Positions 1 through 12,060 of a DNA stretch of 64,000 nucleotides are shown here, one piece after another (position 1 is the stretch's first letter; each line of letters starts with the position of its first letter). A model generated the notes under the pieces. The model made no database searches, was not told where the DNA came from, and worked only from the letters and a program-made list of their open reading frames with translations. A program made the translations under genes and the position numbers. Origin of the DNA: Litoditis marina (taxonomy: Eukaryota; Nematoda; Chromadorea; Rhabditida; Rhabditidae); the NCBI GenBank assembly GCA_964036275.1, contig OZ038438.1, positions 2,672,978-2,736,977 of the forward strand, written 5' to 3'.

Positions 1-318
1 CTGAAGAGCAATGAGGTTTCCGAAAGAAGTACGGAACCTGAGACAACCCTTGTTCGCCAAATCATGGAGAGGTGCCGAGAATTCCGCTTGCCAGCTTTTT
101 TCTGCTGTGTCGATTTGAACATAACATTGTATAGTATACACGGCAACTCTCAATGAGATCGGAATTCATCCTGACCTCATCTCTTTACTGAATACTACAC
201 ACGAGTTCTTCGCCGGAACGGTAGCATAGTCCATGTAGAGATACAAGGAGATGTGATCTCACCTAGGCAGTTCAACATAGTTTTGAACTCTGCACCAAAG
301 AAAGTGAACTTGGACTAA
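1..318 (+). pseudogene. LINE reverse transcriptase fragment, degenerate
   Basis: Frame 1 reads as the middle of a non-LTR retrotransposon reverse transcriptase but carries internal stops (first at 154-156). The segment LVRQIMERCREFRLPAFF followed by CVDL resembles the block just before the first catalytic aspartate. The segment QGDVISPRQFNIVLN resembles the RQGDxxSPxLFN block. Both lie in the same frame. The fragment is cut by the window edge, and an inverted-repeat element begins about 40 bp after it ends. It is a dead copy. The clade is not determined; RTE-, CR1- or L2-like are all possible. Confidence 0.6.
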
Positions 319-358
319 TTGGGATTGTGTAGTGATGGACGACGTCTCACCCATGTTA

Positions 359-1065
359 CTGTTTGTTAGTCAATTGCACAGTCACGTGAAACATGCTAAA
401 TACAGCAGAACTCTAAAACGTGCAATGAAAAAGTGCAAGATACCTCATTAGAATGCTAACTTTACGTGACTATTCTTGTGACTTCTAGTATATTTGCTGA
501 TGGTGGTATAGTTTTCAACTCGAATAAATATTTCCGTAGAATGTCGATGATGTTCGAACGGTCTTTGCCCGTGAGCTAAAAACGGAAAATATGCCACTCG
601 GTCATACTACCCCGTTTCCTGCACGCTTGCGAGCCATGGCCTCCTTCCAGAGCTGAAATTGAGCGACTTCGGATTGTCCAGCATAGTACGAAGGGAGGAT
701 TGTTGAACTATTGGAGACGAGATCACCTCCCAAAAACACCGAGTTGAAGACGATCATCATTGAAACTCCAAAACGTTGAAGTGCGCTTACAGAATTGCCT
801 ATATGTTCGATTGCTGTTGGTGTTTGATTCCTACTGAATGGTGTCCGTACATCAGAAACAGATCTCGTACCCGTGAAGCAGTCCGCTGGCAGATGACCTG
901 GTTAAAGCCCTCTGTCATCATTTCATATAAATGGACTTCTATACCAGAAGTAAATTGAATAGTCACGTGAAGTTAGCAGTCTAATGAGGAATCGTGCACT
1001 TTGTCATTGCACGTTTCTGAGTTCTGCTGTGTTTAACATGTTTCACGTGACTAATTGACTAACAG
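359..1065. mobile_element. Element of about 0.7 kb with long terminal inverted repeats
   Basis: Two arms of about 110 bp face each other: 359-475 and 956-1065. The outer ends begin CTGTTTGTTAGTCAATT on the left and CTGTTAGTCAATTAGTCACG on the right read inward. Matching continues through GTCACGTGAAACATG and GCAGAACTC to an inner ACGTGACTATTC, with scattered mismatches. The core of about 480 bp has no credible protein. This is a non-autonomous DNA transposon or foldback element. No clear target-site duplication was found; the right end abuts an ATT microsatellite. Confidence 0.7.
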
Positions 1066-1067
1066 TA

Positions 1068-1200
1068 TATTATTATTATTATTATTATTAAGCCACCCGG
1101 AGCCAATCGAGAAGTCCAAAGAGGTCGTTGCCGCCCGCCCCGCATTCGTGTCCACCAAGACGCCAGAACATGCAGAGACAAAAAGACACTAAAAGTATGT
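1068..1200 (-). repeat. ATT microsatellite and probable LINE 3' tail
   Basis: A run of about eight ATT units (about 1068-1090) is followed directly by a GC-rich stretch. Read on the minus strand this ends in CTCCGGGTGGCTTAATAATA, the arrangement of a LINE 3' end with a (TAA)n tail. Only the end is present, so this is a truncated insertion or a remnant. Confidence 0.45.
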
Positions 1201-1249
1201 CGTCATCCTGTAAGGGAATGAGTTCATAAAATGATATTGTGATACTGCT

Positions 1250-1600
1250 GGCGAATTCACTTGAGAACCGGATCCTTCCCGAACCAAACCAAGAACCGGT
1301 CACTGGAGACCTGAACCAATCGTTCGGAACGGACCTCCCGAACCGTTTGTTTCTCCAGTGAGTGGTTCGAATAAAACCGCAAAACACATATCATACCGTT
1401 CTGTTGTTTTGCATTCATCGGACATCCGCAGCGATGGCGAACCAAACCGCGATTCAGTCACTAGAGCTCAGAATGGCTCGGTTCTCGGTCAGTCAGAGTG
1501 GTTTGGTTTACCGTTCGGTCCGAACCTCCGAACCGTTCCTTGGAGAACCGAGCGGGCCGGTTCCAACTGAGTGGTTCGGCTCTCCGGTCAATTAGCCACT
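1250..1600. mobile_element. MITE, GGTTC/GAACC palindromic family, copy 1
   Basis: Dense GAACC and GGTTC words face each other, and the ends read CACTTGAGAACCGG at left and CTCTCCGGTCAATTAG at right. Related copies lie near 13730-13880 and 33470-33740 with the shared word CACTGGAGAACC or its complement. Open frames here are by-products of the repeat. After this, 1600-2379 shows no gene or clear repeat. Confidence 0.55.
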
Positions 1601-2379
1601 GCAAAACGCCAGAATTTGTCTACACGACAATTATTATATAACTTTCATGTTAAATTTCAGAGCAAACGTTTTTATACTGTTTTTTGGATTGTACGTATCA
1701 CGGATTCAATCGGAACCCTGTTGTTTGTTGATATGGATAATCACATATTATTAAACTGGTGTACTAGTCATCTAACCGGTTGTTATGGTAACATAACCTC
1801 GGTAACCGTTCTCAGCCCATATGAACGTGTGAACTACCATTGAGTTGCATGTCACATTCAAAGAGATCTTTCTGATAAATAGTTTTTCCTCGAGGCCCTC
1901 TACAGTCAAAACAAATTTATGTGCGTCCTGTATTCTTGAACCAATCTGCGAGGTGACATTTCTTTCGCCATACTTTTTCAGCCACTCTAGACTGACCTGG
2001 CAGTGCGGGCTCCCTACAAGTGAAAAACCCGTGGTTTGTAACTGTTAGAAACGAATAGTTACAGCGACTTAACTTTATCGACTACTTCCTGTTACTTTTT
2101 GTAGCATATCTAGAAACATTTACTTTTCGAAAATATACTGAACCCCACCATATATCTCGAAAATAATCTCGAAAATAAATGACGCTTTAATGAACAAATT
2201 CAAGTTTAACAACATGTGAACCGGTAATGAAACAATGTGTCACCATGTAAAACAATCGAAGCTAAGCAAAATACAAAACAATTGAAAAAAGAACATACAA
2301 ATAACAAATCATCAATTGAGGATAAAGACCAAGCAGGAAAAACAGGCCTATGCAGATAAAGCAGTGCACAATAGATCAT

Positions 2380-4388
2380 CTAAGCAGTAACAGCTCCGGC
2401 CTGCCTTTTTTTCACTCCATGGTTGTAGATATGGGCAATGTTCACTTCGGTAGTAGTGATCTGGTCCTTGATATAACTCAACTCAGCCTTCAACTCAGCC
2501 ACGGACTGAAAAATAAAAACAGAATGACATATCCCTGGTATGGCCGTCAAAGACAATAACCATACAACATTTTCGGATGCATCCGTAAATAGGCATATGA
2601 ATATGAATTGGTGAGACCAACATATTTATTCTCAAATAAGTGTTTACCATTATTTAGAAACAAACAAGAACACATAATGAGTAAACAACGATAACTATCA
2701 GAAAGTTATATAATGAGTAAATGATATTATGATAGCTCTTATGATCTATCACTATCATTAAGTTAGTGACTCAAAGTACTATAAATACTGGGCGATTTCA
2801 ACGTTTGAACGTCAGGCCAATCAAAGCGAAAACCAGCCACTCAAATTCGTTTGGTAAGAAGGTTGACCAACCTTTGCAATTGAAGACTTGTTCTTCTCCA
2901 GCAATTCCTTAGCTTTGTCCAGGTCATACTCCACCATTACGTTGGCACCCAGCCAAATGGCTACCTACAAAGCAAAAGATGCTTCAATTAAAATGGAAGT
3001 GGGAAATGTGTTCCACAATTTATCGAAGGAGCGTTGATTGTTTTTGTTTATTCCGTTTGAAAATTCTCAAAAATTTCTACTGTGTGATACAGGAATAGTT
3101 CAAGAAAAAACTTTAAAGCAGGGCGATTGTGTAGACCAAACCCGCGTCGGTCATTTAAACTGCAATTGAAACATGTATTGCAGTTTAAAGGAAGCGTTGG
3201 GATTGGACCACATAATCGTCGGTTGAAGCATACTCAAAAAAGACGACTTATTTGAATACGAATCGACTAAAAAATAATACCTTTTCAGGCTTGGGAACCA
3301 CCGCTTTGGTGAAGACTTCTTCTGCCATCAAATATGTCGTCTCGAATGATTCATTCTTGGCCTGAAAGATGAAACTCCTTCAAGCGATTGCAAGGTGGAC
3401 GTAGAGATTTGTCTATATACAGAACACTTCCCTCAAATACTAGAAAAAAAAACCTTCCCCCAACACATGTAATTTAGTAATTGTAATGAATTTATGCGAT
3501 TTGATCATCGGCGTTTTATGAACATCCACACTTCTTGCAGACAGCCTTATCGAAGCCATGACACGTTACAAAAATTGGTAATATACTAATGCACATTAAG
3601 CGGAACTTTCGGAAGAAATAGACAATTTGTGTAGAAACCTACTGCATTAAATTAATTTTTGTGCAGAACAAACCTTCTTCTCCATGAGTACGTCTAATAT
3701 CGCCAGACTATTGACAAACTCAGGCAACTTTTCGGCCAACCTGACAGTGAATAGAGATCAACGCAATTTGGATTTTTTCCACAACTGTAACCTTGTTTTG
3801 ACCATACTTTTATAGAGTGAACCCGAAAATACTAGTTTGAATATTGATAGTTTACCTACAGTTTGCCACAGAGACCATGTGAAACCGTTACCATCTAGAA
3901 GGTTGTACAGTACTTTCAGGTGAATCATATATATATCCGGTTATCAGTAATTTATATTCGGTTTGAATCAAGAGCGAAGAATGCTGCGAGACACAATTTG
4001 GTGAATACTACCAGATGAAGGATCTTGCTTCATTGTTGCATTCAATCGAGGTCACATGACCAATGAAATGACGCAAATCAACTAACCGGGCCTTTTGTTG
4101 TTGCATGGTTGTTTCTACATACTTATACTTCCTATATCGCTCCTCCATCACCTTGACAGCTTCTTCAACCGACATTTTTTCGCTCACGAGCCAAGACTCG
4201 ACATCTTCCTGCAATTGAACTAGAATTATATGTTGAATAATTCGGCTATGCAACTTGTTCAACAAGTAACCTAGTGGTGTAGTTGACAGTATAACGGAAT
4301 AATCGACCAAATCACGTTCATTTGAACTGCTTGATTCGAGAATAACCAAAACTCTAGTTAAGGGGTTACATACGTAGTTATGGGCCAT
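2380..4388 (-). CDS. PFDN3: Prefoldin subunit 3 (VBP1)
   Basis: This is an alpha-type subunit of the hexameric prefoldin complex, which passes unfolded actin and tubulin to the chaperonin TRiC in the cytosol. Six exons are proposed: 4374-4388, 4087-4208, 3674-3740, 3281-3361, 2872-2964 and 2380-2505. They join in frame to 167 residues. Recognisable segments are EDVESWL, ERYRKYKYVE, LPEFVNSLAILDVL, AIWLGANVMVEYDLDKA and the C-terminal ITTTEVNIAHIYN, in family order. The coiled-coil helices flank the WLGANVMVEY turn. Human VBP1 is 197 residues; the difference is at the N terminus. The first exon (MAHNY, then a GTATGT donor) is the weakest part, and another 5' exon is possible. The intron at 2965-3280 holds a MITE. 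Confidence 0.9.
3112..3230. mobile_element. TTAA-flanked palindromic MITE, diverged copy 1
   Basis: The left end has TTAAAGCAGGGCGATTG and the right end reads ACCACATAATCGTCGG. The centre is a palindrome around TTTAAACTGCAATTG. It is the most diverged of five copies in the window (others at 11.05, 11.81, 18.56 and 61.64 kb). It lies in a prefoldin intron. Confidence 0.75.
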
Positions 4389-7128
4389 TCGGCTATACTA
4401 GTGGTTCTCCTGGGTCATACCCAATTCAAAATACACATAAATCCACCGTTCTATCATTGCTTCGAACCATTGTCCCAGAGGCGCGCGTTCACCACAATCA
4501 TGAATGCACGACAACATTTCCGAAGTTGCTCGCAAATATGATCATTAATGCTAATTTATAGGATATAACACGCTACTTCGCTTTACAAAGATGCCACTTT
4601 GTTCTCTAGTAAATGACAGAACCTTCAAAATTGGAACAAGAATACAAACTTTTACTGGATGTGACCGAATTCACCGATTTTCTGCTTTATTACGTTTACG
4701 TAGTATTTGCATTTTTCCAGTCCAGGCGCCACGAACTATGCATCTGCTAGCAAAGACGATCGATGACCCGTCCGGTATGAGCTGCTAGCTGAACTCGCTT
4801 TCCATTTATTCCATAGTTAATGACGGCACAACGTTCGATCAGTGCTTCAAAGCCCTGAAACAATGCTACTCCCAAGTAGTACTATGTGTGATGTATCGTC
4901 AGAATCAGCTCCAGATTATCATCGCATAGAATACCGAACATTCCGATGAATGTACGACTCGAACTCAGACGGTCCCCAGCAAGGCGCTCTCACCCAATGA
5001 AAGCAGCCGTCTGCTGAGCCGGCCGAATAAACGAACCTAGACACCAATGAGAGAGACGCAGACAAAGAGAGTAGACGCATACGTAGACTAGAGGCCACCA
5101 CACAAGAGAGCACCCAGCACTCATACACGATGAGAGAGTGCGGTGAGGAAAGAGACGACCAACGACGAGACAGTAGATTGGTCAATATGACACTAGCGTG
5201 ACGGCTGTAAAGCGAAGAGTGTGCAACAGACGTAGGGTGTGCGCGATAGTTGGAGGGCGAAGGGAATGTACGAGCGAGAAACATGATGAAGTACGGAGAG
5301 CGCAGACAACTAGCGCAGCGATATAGTGTGCAAATGAGATAGATGGAAAAGAGCGAGGTCCTTCGACGTAAGGGACCCAACAAGAATAATGTATTGCGAG
5401 TATGCAAATTTGTGCATGTACCAGTCGAACGTTTAAGTATGTATGGATTACCGAGCATCCACATCTCGATTGTAGTGGTTACTTCAAAAACGACCCCCAA
5501 GTCGTCTCCGCCAGGCGCTCATATCTTTTCCATCGCGGTTGTTAACTGTACAACGAACAGTCTAGATGTGATATGCGTTTTTCTCTTTCACAACAAAAGT
5601 AGGAAAATAGCTTGGAGAATGTTTAGACAATGAGAACCACTCCCAATTTGTGAGAATTCAGGTTTTAAATGTTTACTCATTATTGGAATTAAGTAGGAGC
5701 AATTTTATAATTAAGCTCAAGCACTATGCAGTTTAGTGTTCTACACTCGTTTAGCTGATAGTAGCCTTCGATGAATATCACTATAGAGATAGTTGTGTGA
5801 GTGCCTTGTAGACCCGTCGTCAGGTTCCCTCTCCCCCAGTATATAGCCAAAAGAGGCGCGTCCTTCTTGTGATGCCAGAGCGGGGGCCCGCGTTTGACGA
5901 TGCAGGGGAGCGCCATTGACAGCCAAACAAGCCGTAGAGGGTCAGGCAAGGTCAAGTTGGCTAGACTACGCCAAACAAAGATGAACGCAAACGACTACGA
6001 CGCCTTCAATCAGAATACTGGTAGATGTCAACCTGTCCAACGGAGAAAACTCTGCTTCGATCAATGAATTGATTAGTCTGGACTTTACCGGTTTCTGCAG
6101 TAATTCTTCTCAACAACACCATATTTCAACCAGCTAGGTTAATTACCAATGTTGCACATTGGCTTTGATCATTTTCGTAATATGAGTAGTTAGAACACCT
6201 ACCACAACCTCCATTACAGGGATGCCCCTCTTCGACGACAGCTGTATCTCGGAGGTCATCTAAAACACAAAACTGAAAATGTAGGCAGTGAACGGCAAGA
6301 GATGTGGCCTGGAGGCCATCGTCCCTATTTCCAGACCCCCGCCACACTGGTGCAGCTGGCTGGCGGGTGGAGGGAGGCAGCTAACGAGGCCCCTTCCCAT
6401 GCCTAATTCATTCCGCGCGTCCAAATAGACGCTAATGCGGAGTAGTGCGCCCCAACCACCCTGCCGCAATCACAGTGGCCACACCACAACGCGCCCCAAA
6501 GATAAAGGCCAGCAGAGAACTGATCAAGGCACAGCAAAACAAACTGCTTGTACAGTATAATCTTTATGTACTCCATCACATGCATCAAAACATAACATTA
6601 TTGGGGGCGAACAAATTTAAAACGATTCACCAGACTAGGGCTGTTCACATTATTAAATAATGGCGCGATCAGCCAAAAAGAGATAAAACAGCGTTACATA
6701 GTTGAAACGGATTACCACACCAAAAGAGGCACAATTCGACTGTTACAAATGTCACACATCCCGAAAAGCCAGATAAAAGATAAATTGGCAAAATACCAAC
6801 AACAAAAGAATTAAGCGAAAAATTAACAGTTTCATGAAAAGGTAAAAAGTTATCAGACACCAGACTAAATTCATCGTCAATAGAATTCTGGGGGAAACGA
6901 CGATGGTAAACTAGAAAGACGCTAGGGCAAGGCGACTAAGAAGCAGACCCGGGCAAAACTTGAGGGCAGGTAAACCCTCTGCAAAGGGGTAAGAATGGTT
7001 GAAGCAATCCTGAGTATCAAATCAAAACACATTGGATAGATGAACACACCAACATTCTCACATTAGAAATTACAAGAGATGCACACCACCGGAGAAGAGG
7101 ATATCGAATCAAAAATAAATTGAAAGAC
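4389..7128. other. Stretch without a confident gene
   Basis: No run of exons with homology was found. The part at 5040-5230 is purine-rich with repeated GAGAGAC/GAGAGTG words. GC-rich patches at 5800-5950 and 6300-6520 share a weak similarity on the minus strand: both encode a peptide containing GLQ after a GG/GN run. They may be old repeat fragments. The short open frames here lack splice context or recognisable domains. Confidence 0.4.
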
Positions 7129-10100
7129 TTATTCAACAAAAACTGCTTTCTGTTGATCGATGTCTATTCGACAAACAGGACATTTCTTGTTATATCCCAG
7201 CCATCTATCGATACATCCAACGTGGAACTGATGAGTACACGCCAGATTTCTAACTTGTTCACCCGTCTCAAATTCGCATTGACACACGGTACATCTCTCC
7301 TGCTGATCTTCAGGTACCTGATAATTTACATCTTCAACTTTTTAAATGAAAAATGATGTTCACCATCTTCCTTGAACCATAAGCGGCATTCAAAACAAGA
7401 GAAATAGATAGATAATTGCTCACCTCCACGTCCTTCACAAACTGCATCTTCTCCGTATACTTGTCAATTTCTTGGGAGTTCAGTCCGACAGGCTGTGGTT
7501 CAGATGCAGGTGCGGCAAACATGTGATGTCGCTCCAGGGTGGGTCTATCCACGAGCAGCTCCGGTACAACATTCACCAGCATATTCAACTCCAGGCGCCC
7601 AGACTGTAATATTTAACAATATTACAGAATTGACTATAACTGCAATATTGCAACGAAAACCGAGACGTCAATTTGCAACTGGCGAATGGACTATAATATA
7701 CGAAAATCGAGAATATGAGCAAACACTTACCGGTCCTAGTGTAAGCGGTCCTCCTCTGGGTAGCACGTAGAGTCCACTGTTGGGCAATAGACGACTGATT
7801 ATTTGTTGCTGATGTAATTGCTGCTGGAGTTGCTGTTGTTGCAGAAAGGCATGCTGCATGTGGTTGGTCATCAGTGCGTCCTGCACATATCGCATTCCGA
7901 CCGCGGTCATGGCGTGCTGCGAAGCCGTCATCGGAAGCGAGGGGTTGGTTTGAGTTGTGAGCAGCATAGGACCACTGCAAAGGTCATTCCTAAGTTAATC
8001 ATACAAAGAAAAGCAAATATAAACAAAACGAATTATAGTGAGATCAGAGTTCCATAAATATAAGTGTGGGGGGGGGGAGGGCATAAATATTGAGGTATTT
8101 TTTTTATTAAATTTTCGTCGCCTTGGTGCCACGGGACGGTCCCATAAGTATCTTCCTTTCCGCGGGGATCTTCAACTCCCCTCTAACCAACACGTCACTA
8201 TCTTACTATAAATCGCATTGATGAGTGAGTGCTACGAAACTCACGATTGTTGTGCTGCGACAGCAGCTACATGAGTGTGGGCAGGACCACCCGAAGAGGT
8301 CAACGGGCAGAGAGGGCACAGACAAGGAGTACACGTGGGACAACGTTGACCAGGACCGCAGACGGAACACGCCTGATGCCCGGACGGCACGGGGCCCGTC
8401 ACCAATTGGGACGTGGACGGGGGAGCATCCTGCTGCTGCACGAGGTCGGGTTGAACTGCCTGCAACACAAAACATGTGAGAGGAAATTGAATAGCGGGCA
8501 CGGGCTAGCTTCACAGTTGAAGCAAACATGTTGAGAGGTGAGAAACACAATCAACGACTACGCATCCACGTTAGATCGACACTATGAAAAATATTGCAAC
8601 ATGGTAGATCCTGCTACCGGTAGTAGTGTTTCTAACTATAGCTACAATCTCCGGTTATTGGCAATGGTGCACTGGTTGGGAGCAAAAACATACAGGCAAC
8701 CTTCTAAAATGAACTATCAACTGAGAGGTAGGAAACGCAAATTACCTGAATCTCTCTGGAACTATCGCTGGCAACTCTACGAAGCTTGGGAGTGCGAGTT
8801 CCTGTCTCGATTGAGGATTGAACACGGGACATGGGAGCAGCACGTTTGAGACGCATAGCCACAGACCGCATGGAGGCCGGGAGGGTGGGAGGTAATGAGG
8901 TGTGCTGCCGAGCAATCTGAATACTCATTCAATATCACAATAGTACACCAATATCTTATCAAATACATCCTCCCCAAGTACCGAATGTCGTCACACTTTC
9001 ATGAAGAACAAACGACAGGGAAAAGATTGAAGCTCGTGATTATGTAACACGATTCAGCTACACATTACTATTCAAAAGAAAGAATGGAATAAACAGCTGA
9101 TAAAATGTATACCTCCACTGAGTCTCTTTGATGAAGTTGCTGCTGAACTGTCTGATGAGAAACAGAGGGTCGTGTTTCCAAAGAAGCCTGAATAATGATA
9201 ATATTTCGTGTCTACCTTGACAGTAGAAATTAATGAGAAATGATTATATTTACTGATGTTTAGATCTGCCAACTTTTCACATACAATCGGTCGGTATCAC
9301 ATGAAGGCTAAATCTTGGAAATTTGGCTTGAATAGGTGTTCTAAGTTCTAAAAAAACCAGCTAGAAGGAAATTGACACAACAGTGCTCCAACACTAAGAA
9401 CCAAATTCAGGAGAGATCGGTATTGTAAAGATATTCATGCTCAATATTGTTCGAGAGAGAGAGAGAGAACAACGAGAAAGCGTGCAAACACCTCGTGCTT
9501 GTATGATTTGTATATCACAGGACACTAATATCCAGTAGAACCTGATGAAAATGATAGAGCCATACGCGAAAAAAAGAACGAAAAACAAACTTGTGAGGAA
9601 GATGATACAACTTGTTGGGTCGTGGGTGTGCTATGATTCGTAGTGCCAAAACTGGAGGACGCCTGTCCGTAGGCTATGGGCGGATGGTGGAGAGAACAGG
9701 GCTGGGAGGGAGAAGCATACGCACACGACTGACACAACGACTGTACCTGTAACCGAAACAATCTATAGACAATTGAAATAGCAGATGACATCACACGAAT
9801 GGAGAGGCCAAAACTAGAATCTGCTGGGCTTGTTCTCAAATATACATGAGGATATCCCGGAACGTCTCCTTGACACTCGTATATCAAATAGACTAACCAC
9901 CTTCGATGTTAAGAATCACGGAGCGTGTAAAACAAAGTATATAAATCTAGTTTGGGAAAGAAAAAATACTAACAAAATATATCTAATGGAACATTGTTCG
10001 TGTGTCAACTCATTAAGTATAGTTACATTTGGCTAGAAAACGTGCGTACCTGTGTGGAAAGGACGCAGGGAGCAACGGGGGCATTCTGTACCAGAGGCGC

Positions 10101-10283
10101 GGAGGGGTGAGCATACATCATGAGCTCGACGGGCAGGTGATAGGGGGCGGAGACCATGGGGGGAATATAGTTGGACGAGGGGGGAGGGGGCACCCCTTGC
10201 GAGGGACGCGACCCCGTCATCGACGACATCAGCGAGAGCGAGACACGCGGAGACGGCTGCGAATCCATCTCCTGTCCTCCTGC
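7129..10283 (-). CDS. RING-H2 E3 ubiquitin ligase, RNF38/RNF44-like
   Basis: Seven exons join in frame: 10050-10283, 9591-9746, 9113-9151, 8245-8459, 7731-7974, 7424-7603 and 7129-7317 (418 codons from the first exon listed). The last exon carries a complete RING-H2 finger spaced C-x2-C-x14-C-x-H-x2-H-x2-C-x10-C-x2-C, ending CPVCRIDIDQQ. The context TVCQCEFETGEQVRNLACTH and the domain's position at the extreme C terminus match RNF38/RNF44. The rest is low complexity: serine/proline-rich, then a cysteine cluster (CSVCGPGQRCPTCTPC), then a glutamine-rich stretch. Such ligases recruit E2 enzymes. The substrate cannot be read from sequence. The exon at 10283 opens with an acceptor, so translation starts either at its Met (MDSQPSP) or in upstream exons. 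Confidence 0.85.
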
Positions 10284-11050
10284 CTGCAACACATACACAT
10301 TAACAACCAACAATCGAGCACGGCATCAAACCAGAGATATTTGTACCGTTTAAAACTTTCATAACGTTCCTTTCGTACTAAATATCGTAACAGGGCTCAC
10401 AATGGACAACATTCTTCATTCTCCACCGGTAACATTCTATGCCACGGGTAAAGACGTCAGGTGATAAGTAATAAATGAATAAAGGTGAAGAGAGCGAGGG
10501 AGACAATAGTGCTATCAAAACAAGTCTGACAGTGAAATTCGGCATGATGTTGTGGGTACACTATTTTGATTATCACAATCACTGCGCGAACCGCAGTGAC
10601 GTGAAATAATTGATTACATGAATGGAAATTTCTACAACGACCTAGGGTGAGAGTAAAACGCTAAGAGATAAAATATTTGCCATCGGACAATAACAGTATT
10701 AGGATAGGAGCCTTGGTCAGGCAGCGGTGCAATTACGGACCTCGGAGACCCATGCGGGAGGCAGATGGGCAACGATAAGGCAAGATAACGCATCTATGGA
10801 TTAATCTTATCGAGTGAGCAATCCTTGGTGTCAAACAATCAATACATAAAACATAACCCACAAACTGAATTCATGAGCTTTGGAGTAAAACTAATGACCT
10901 ACAATTACAACGTGACAGTATTTTTAGCAATGTTGGAATACCGGGAGAACAACTAATGAACATTACTGATTGACTAAAACTTAAAAGTGCGAATTGTGGA
11001 AGGCAGTGGAAGGGAAAGTGAAGTGGCCGTTGATATTTTTGGTATTTTGT

Positions 11051-11173
11051 TAAAGAAGGACGATTATATGGACGAATCCAGTGACATCGGTCCTTTAAAC
11101 TGCAATTGAAAAATGTATTGCGGTTTAAAGGACTGAAGCGTTGCAATTGGACCACATAATCGTCCTTCTTTAA
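11051..11173. mobile_element. TTAA-flanked palindromic MITE, copy 2
   Basis: The element runs from TTAAAGAAGGACGATTATAT to ATAATCGTCCTTCTTTAA. The two halves are inverted copies, with an inner palindrome built on CAGTCCTTTAAAC and GTTTAAAGGAC. TTAA at both ends is the target duplication expected of piggyBac-type transposition. It has no coding capacity. Confidence 0.85.
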
Positions 11174-11807
11174 TGTGGCCACCGAAGAGAATGCGTCGTC
11201 AGTTCAACTACTTTAAATTTTCAAACATTAAAAGCCAAACATTTGTTTTTGTTTTACTATATTTTTGTGTGGGGAGACGACGATAGTTGTAAAATCTGTG
11301 CTATCCGTACTTTCTAACCTAGTTGAGCCTACTTAGGCAGCAAATTACTTGTGTATAGCCTAACTACGAGAAATCACAGCTAGCTGATAATGTGTACGTA
11401 GACAGGTAGATTAATCCACATTGTTCCCACGACTTCCGTCTACCACAACCATATTTCATTATATAAATCCCACGTGTTTTGAACAAAACACTTCGTGATC
11501 AATAAAAACTTCCTAAATCGATATCGACTGATTTATCCTCAAAACCCAGTACACCAATACGACGTTTGACTTTTCCTTTGAAAACTCAGTTAGCATAGCG
11601 TAAGCAATTACATTCTCTGACTTGTCAGCATTATGGAGCAAAACTCGCCAATGGCAGTATAACAGCAGTGGTTTTTCGTCGCCGAACCGGTGGTGGCCGC
11701 GACGCTTATACGCGCCCGGGCATAAATATCTAGGGAACTCCATCTCTACGAACTGGACAGAAACTAATACAACAGAAAAGGAGCCATACCCAGTAAGTTT
11801 CGATTTT

Positions 11808-11930
11808 TAAAGAAGGACGATTATGTGGACCAATCCCGTTACATCGGTCCTTTAAACTGCAATTGAAAAATATATTGCGGTTTAAAGGACTGAAGCGTTG
11901 CGATTGGACCACATAATCGTCCTTCTTTAA
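11808..11930. mobile_element. TTAA-flanked palindromic MITE, copy 3
   Basis: This is nearly identical to the copy about 760 bp to its left and in the same orientation: TTAAAGAAGGACGATTATGT to CATAATCGTCCTTCTTTAA. It directly abuts another repeat (11931-12060) that starts CGACAAAAAGGAGTC. Confidence 0.87.
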
Positions 11931-12060
11931 CGACAAAAAGGAGTCTGTTTTTAGATTTTAACACGTGAAAAATGATGATTTCTCATGGAATATAGACAAT
12001 TTTTCTCAGTTTCGTTGAAAAAGTAGTCCGTTGTTCGATTTTTTCGCTATTCGGACAAAT
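11931..12060. repeat. Repeat family with CACGTG core, copy 1
   Basis: The sequence CGACAAAAAGGAGTC, then ACACGTGAAAAAT, AAAAAGTAGTCCG and ATTCGGACAA reappears inverted at 47690-47815 (GTCCGAATAG ... CACGTGT ... GACTACTTTTTGTCG). A partial relative lies at 24310-24410. It is probably another short non-autonomous element. Confidence 0.5.

Noticed and set aside
4441..4900. Similar short minus-strand peptides (FEAMIERW and FEALIERC)
   Set aside because: The similarity covers only about 20 bases and has no extension. It is too short to call a duplication.
4919..5500. A 193-codon open frame on the minus strand
   Set aside because: It is the longest single frame in the window but has no domain, is serine/arginine/leucine-rich from purine-rich repeats and lacks splice or homology support.
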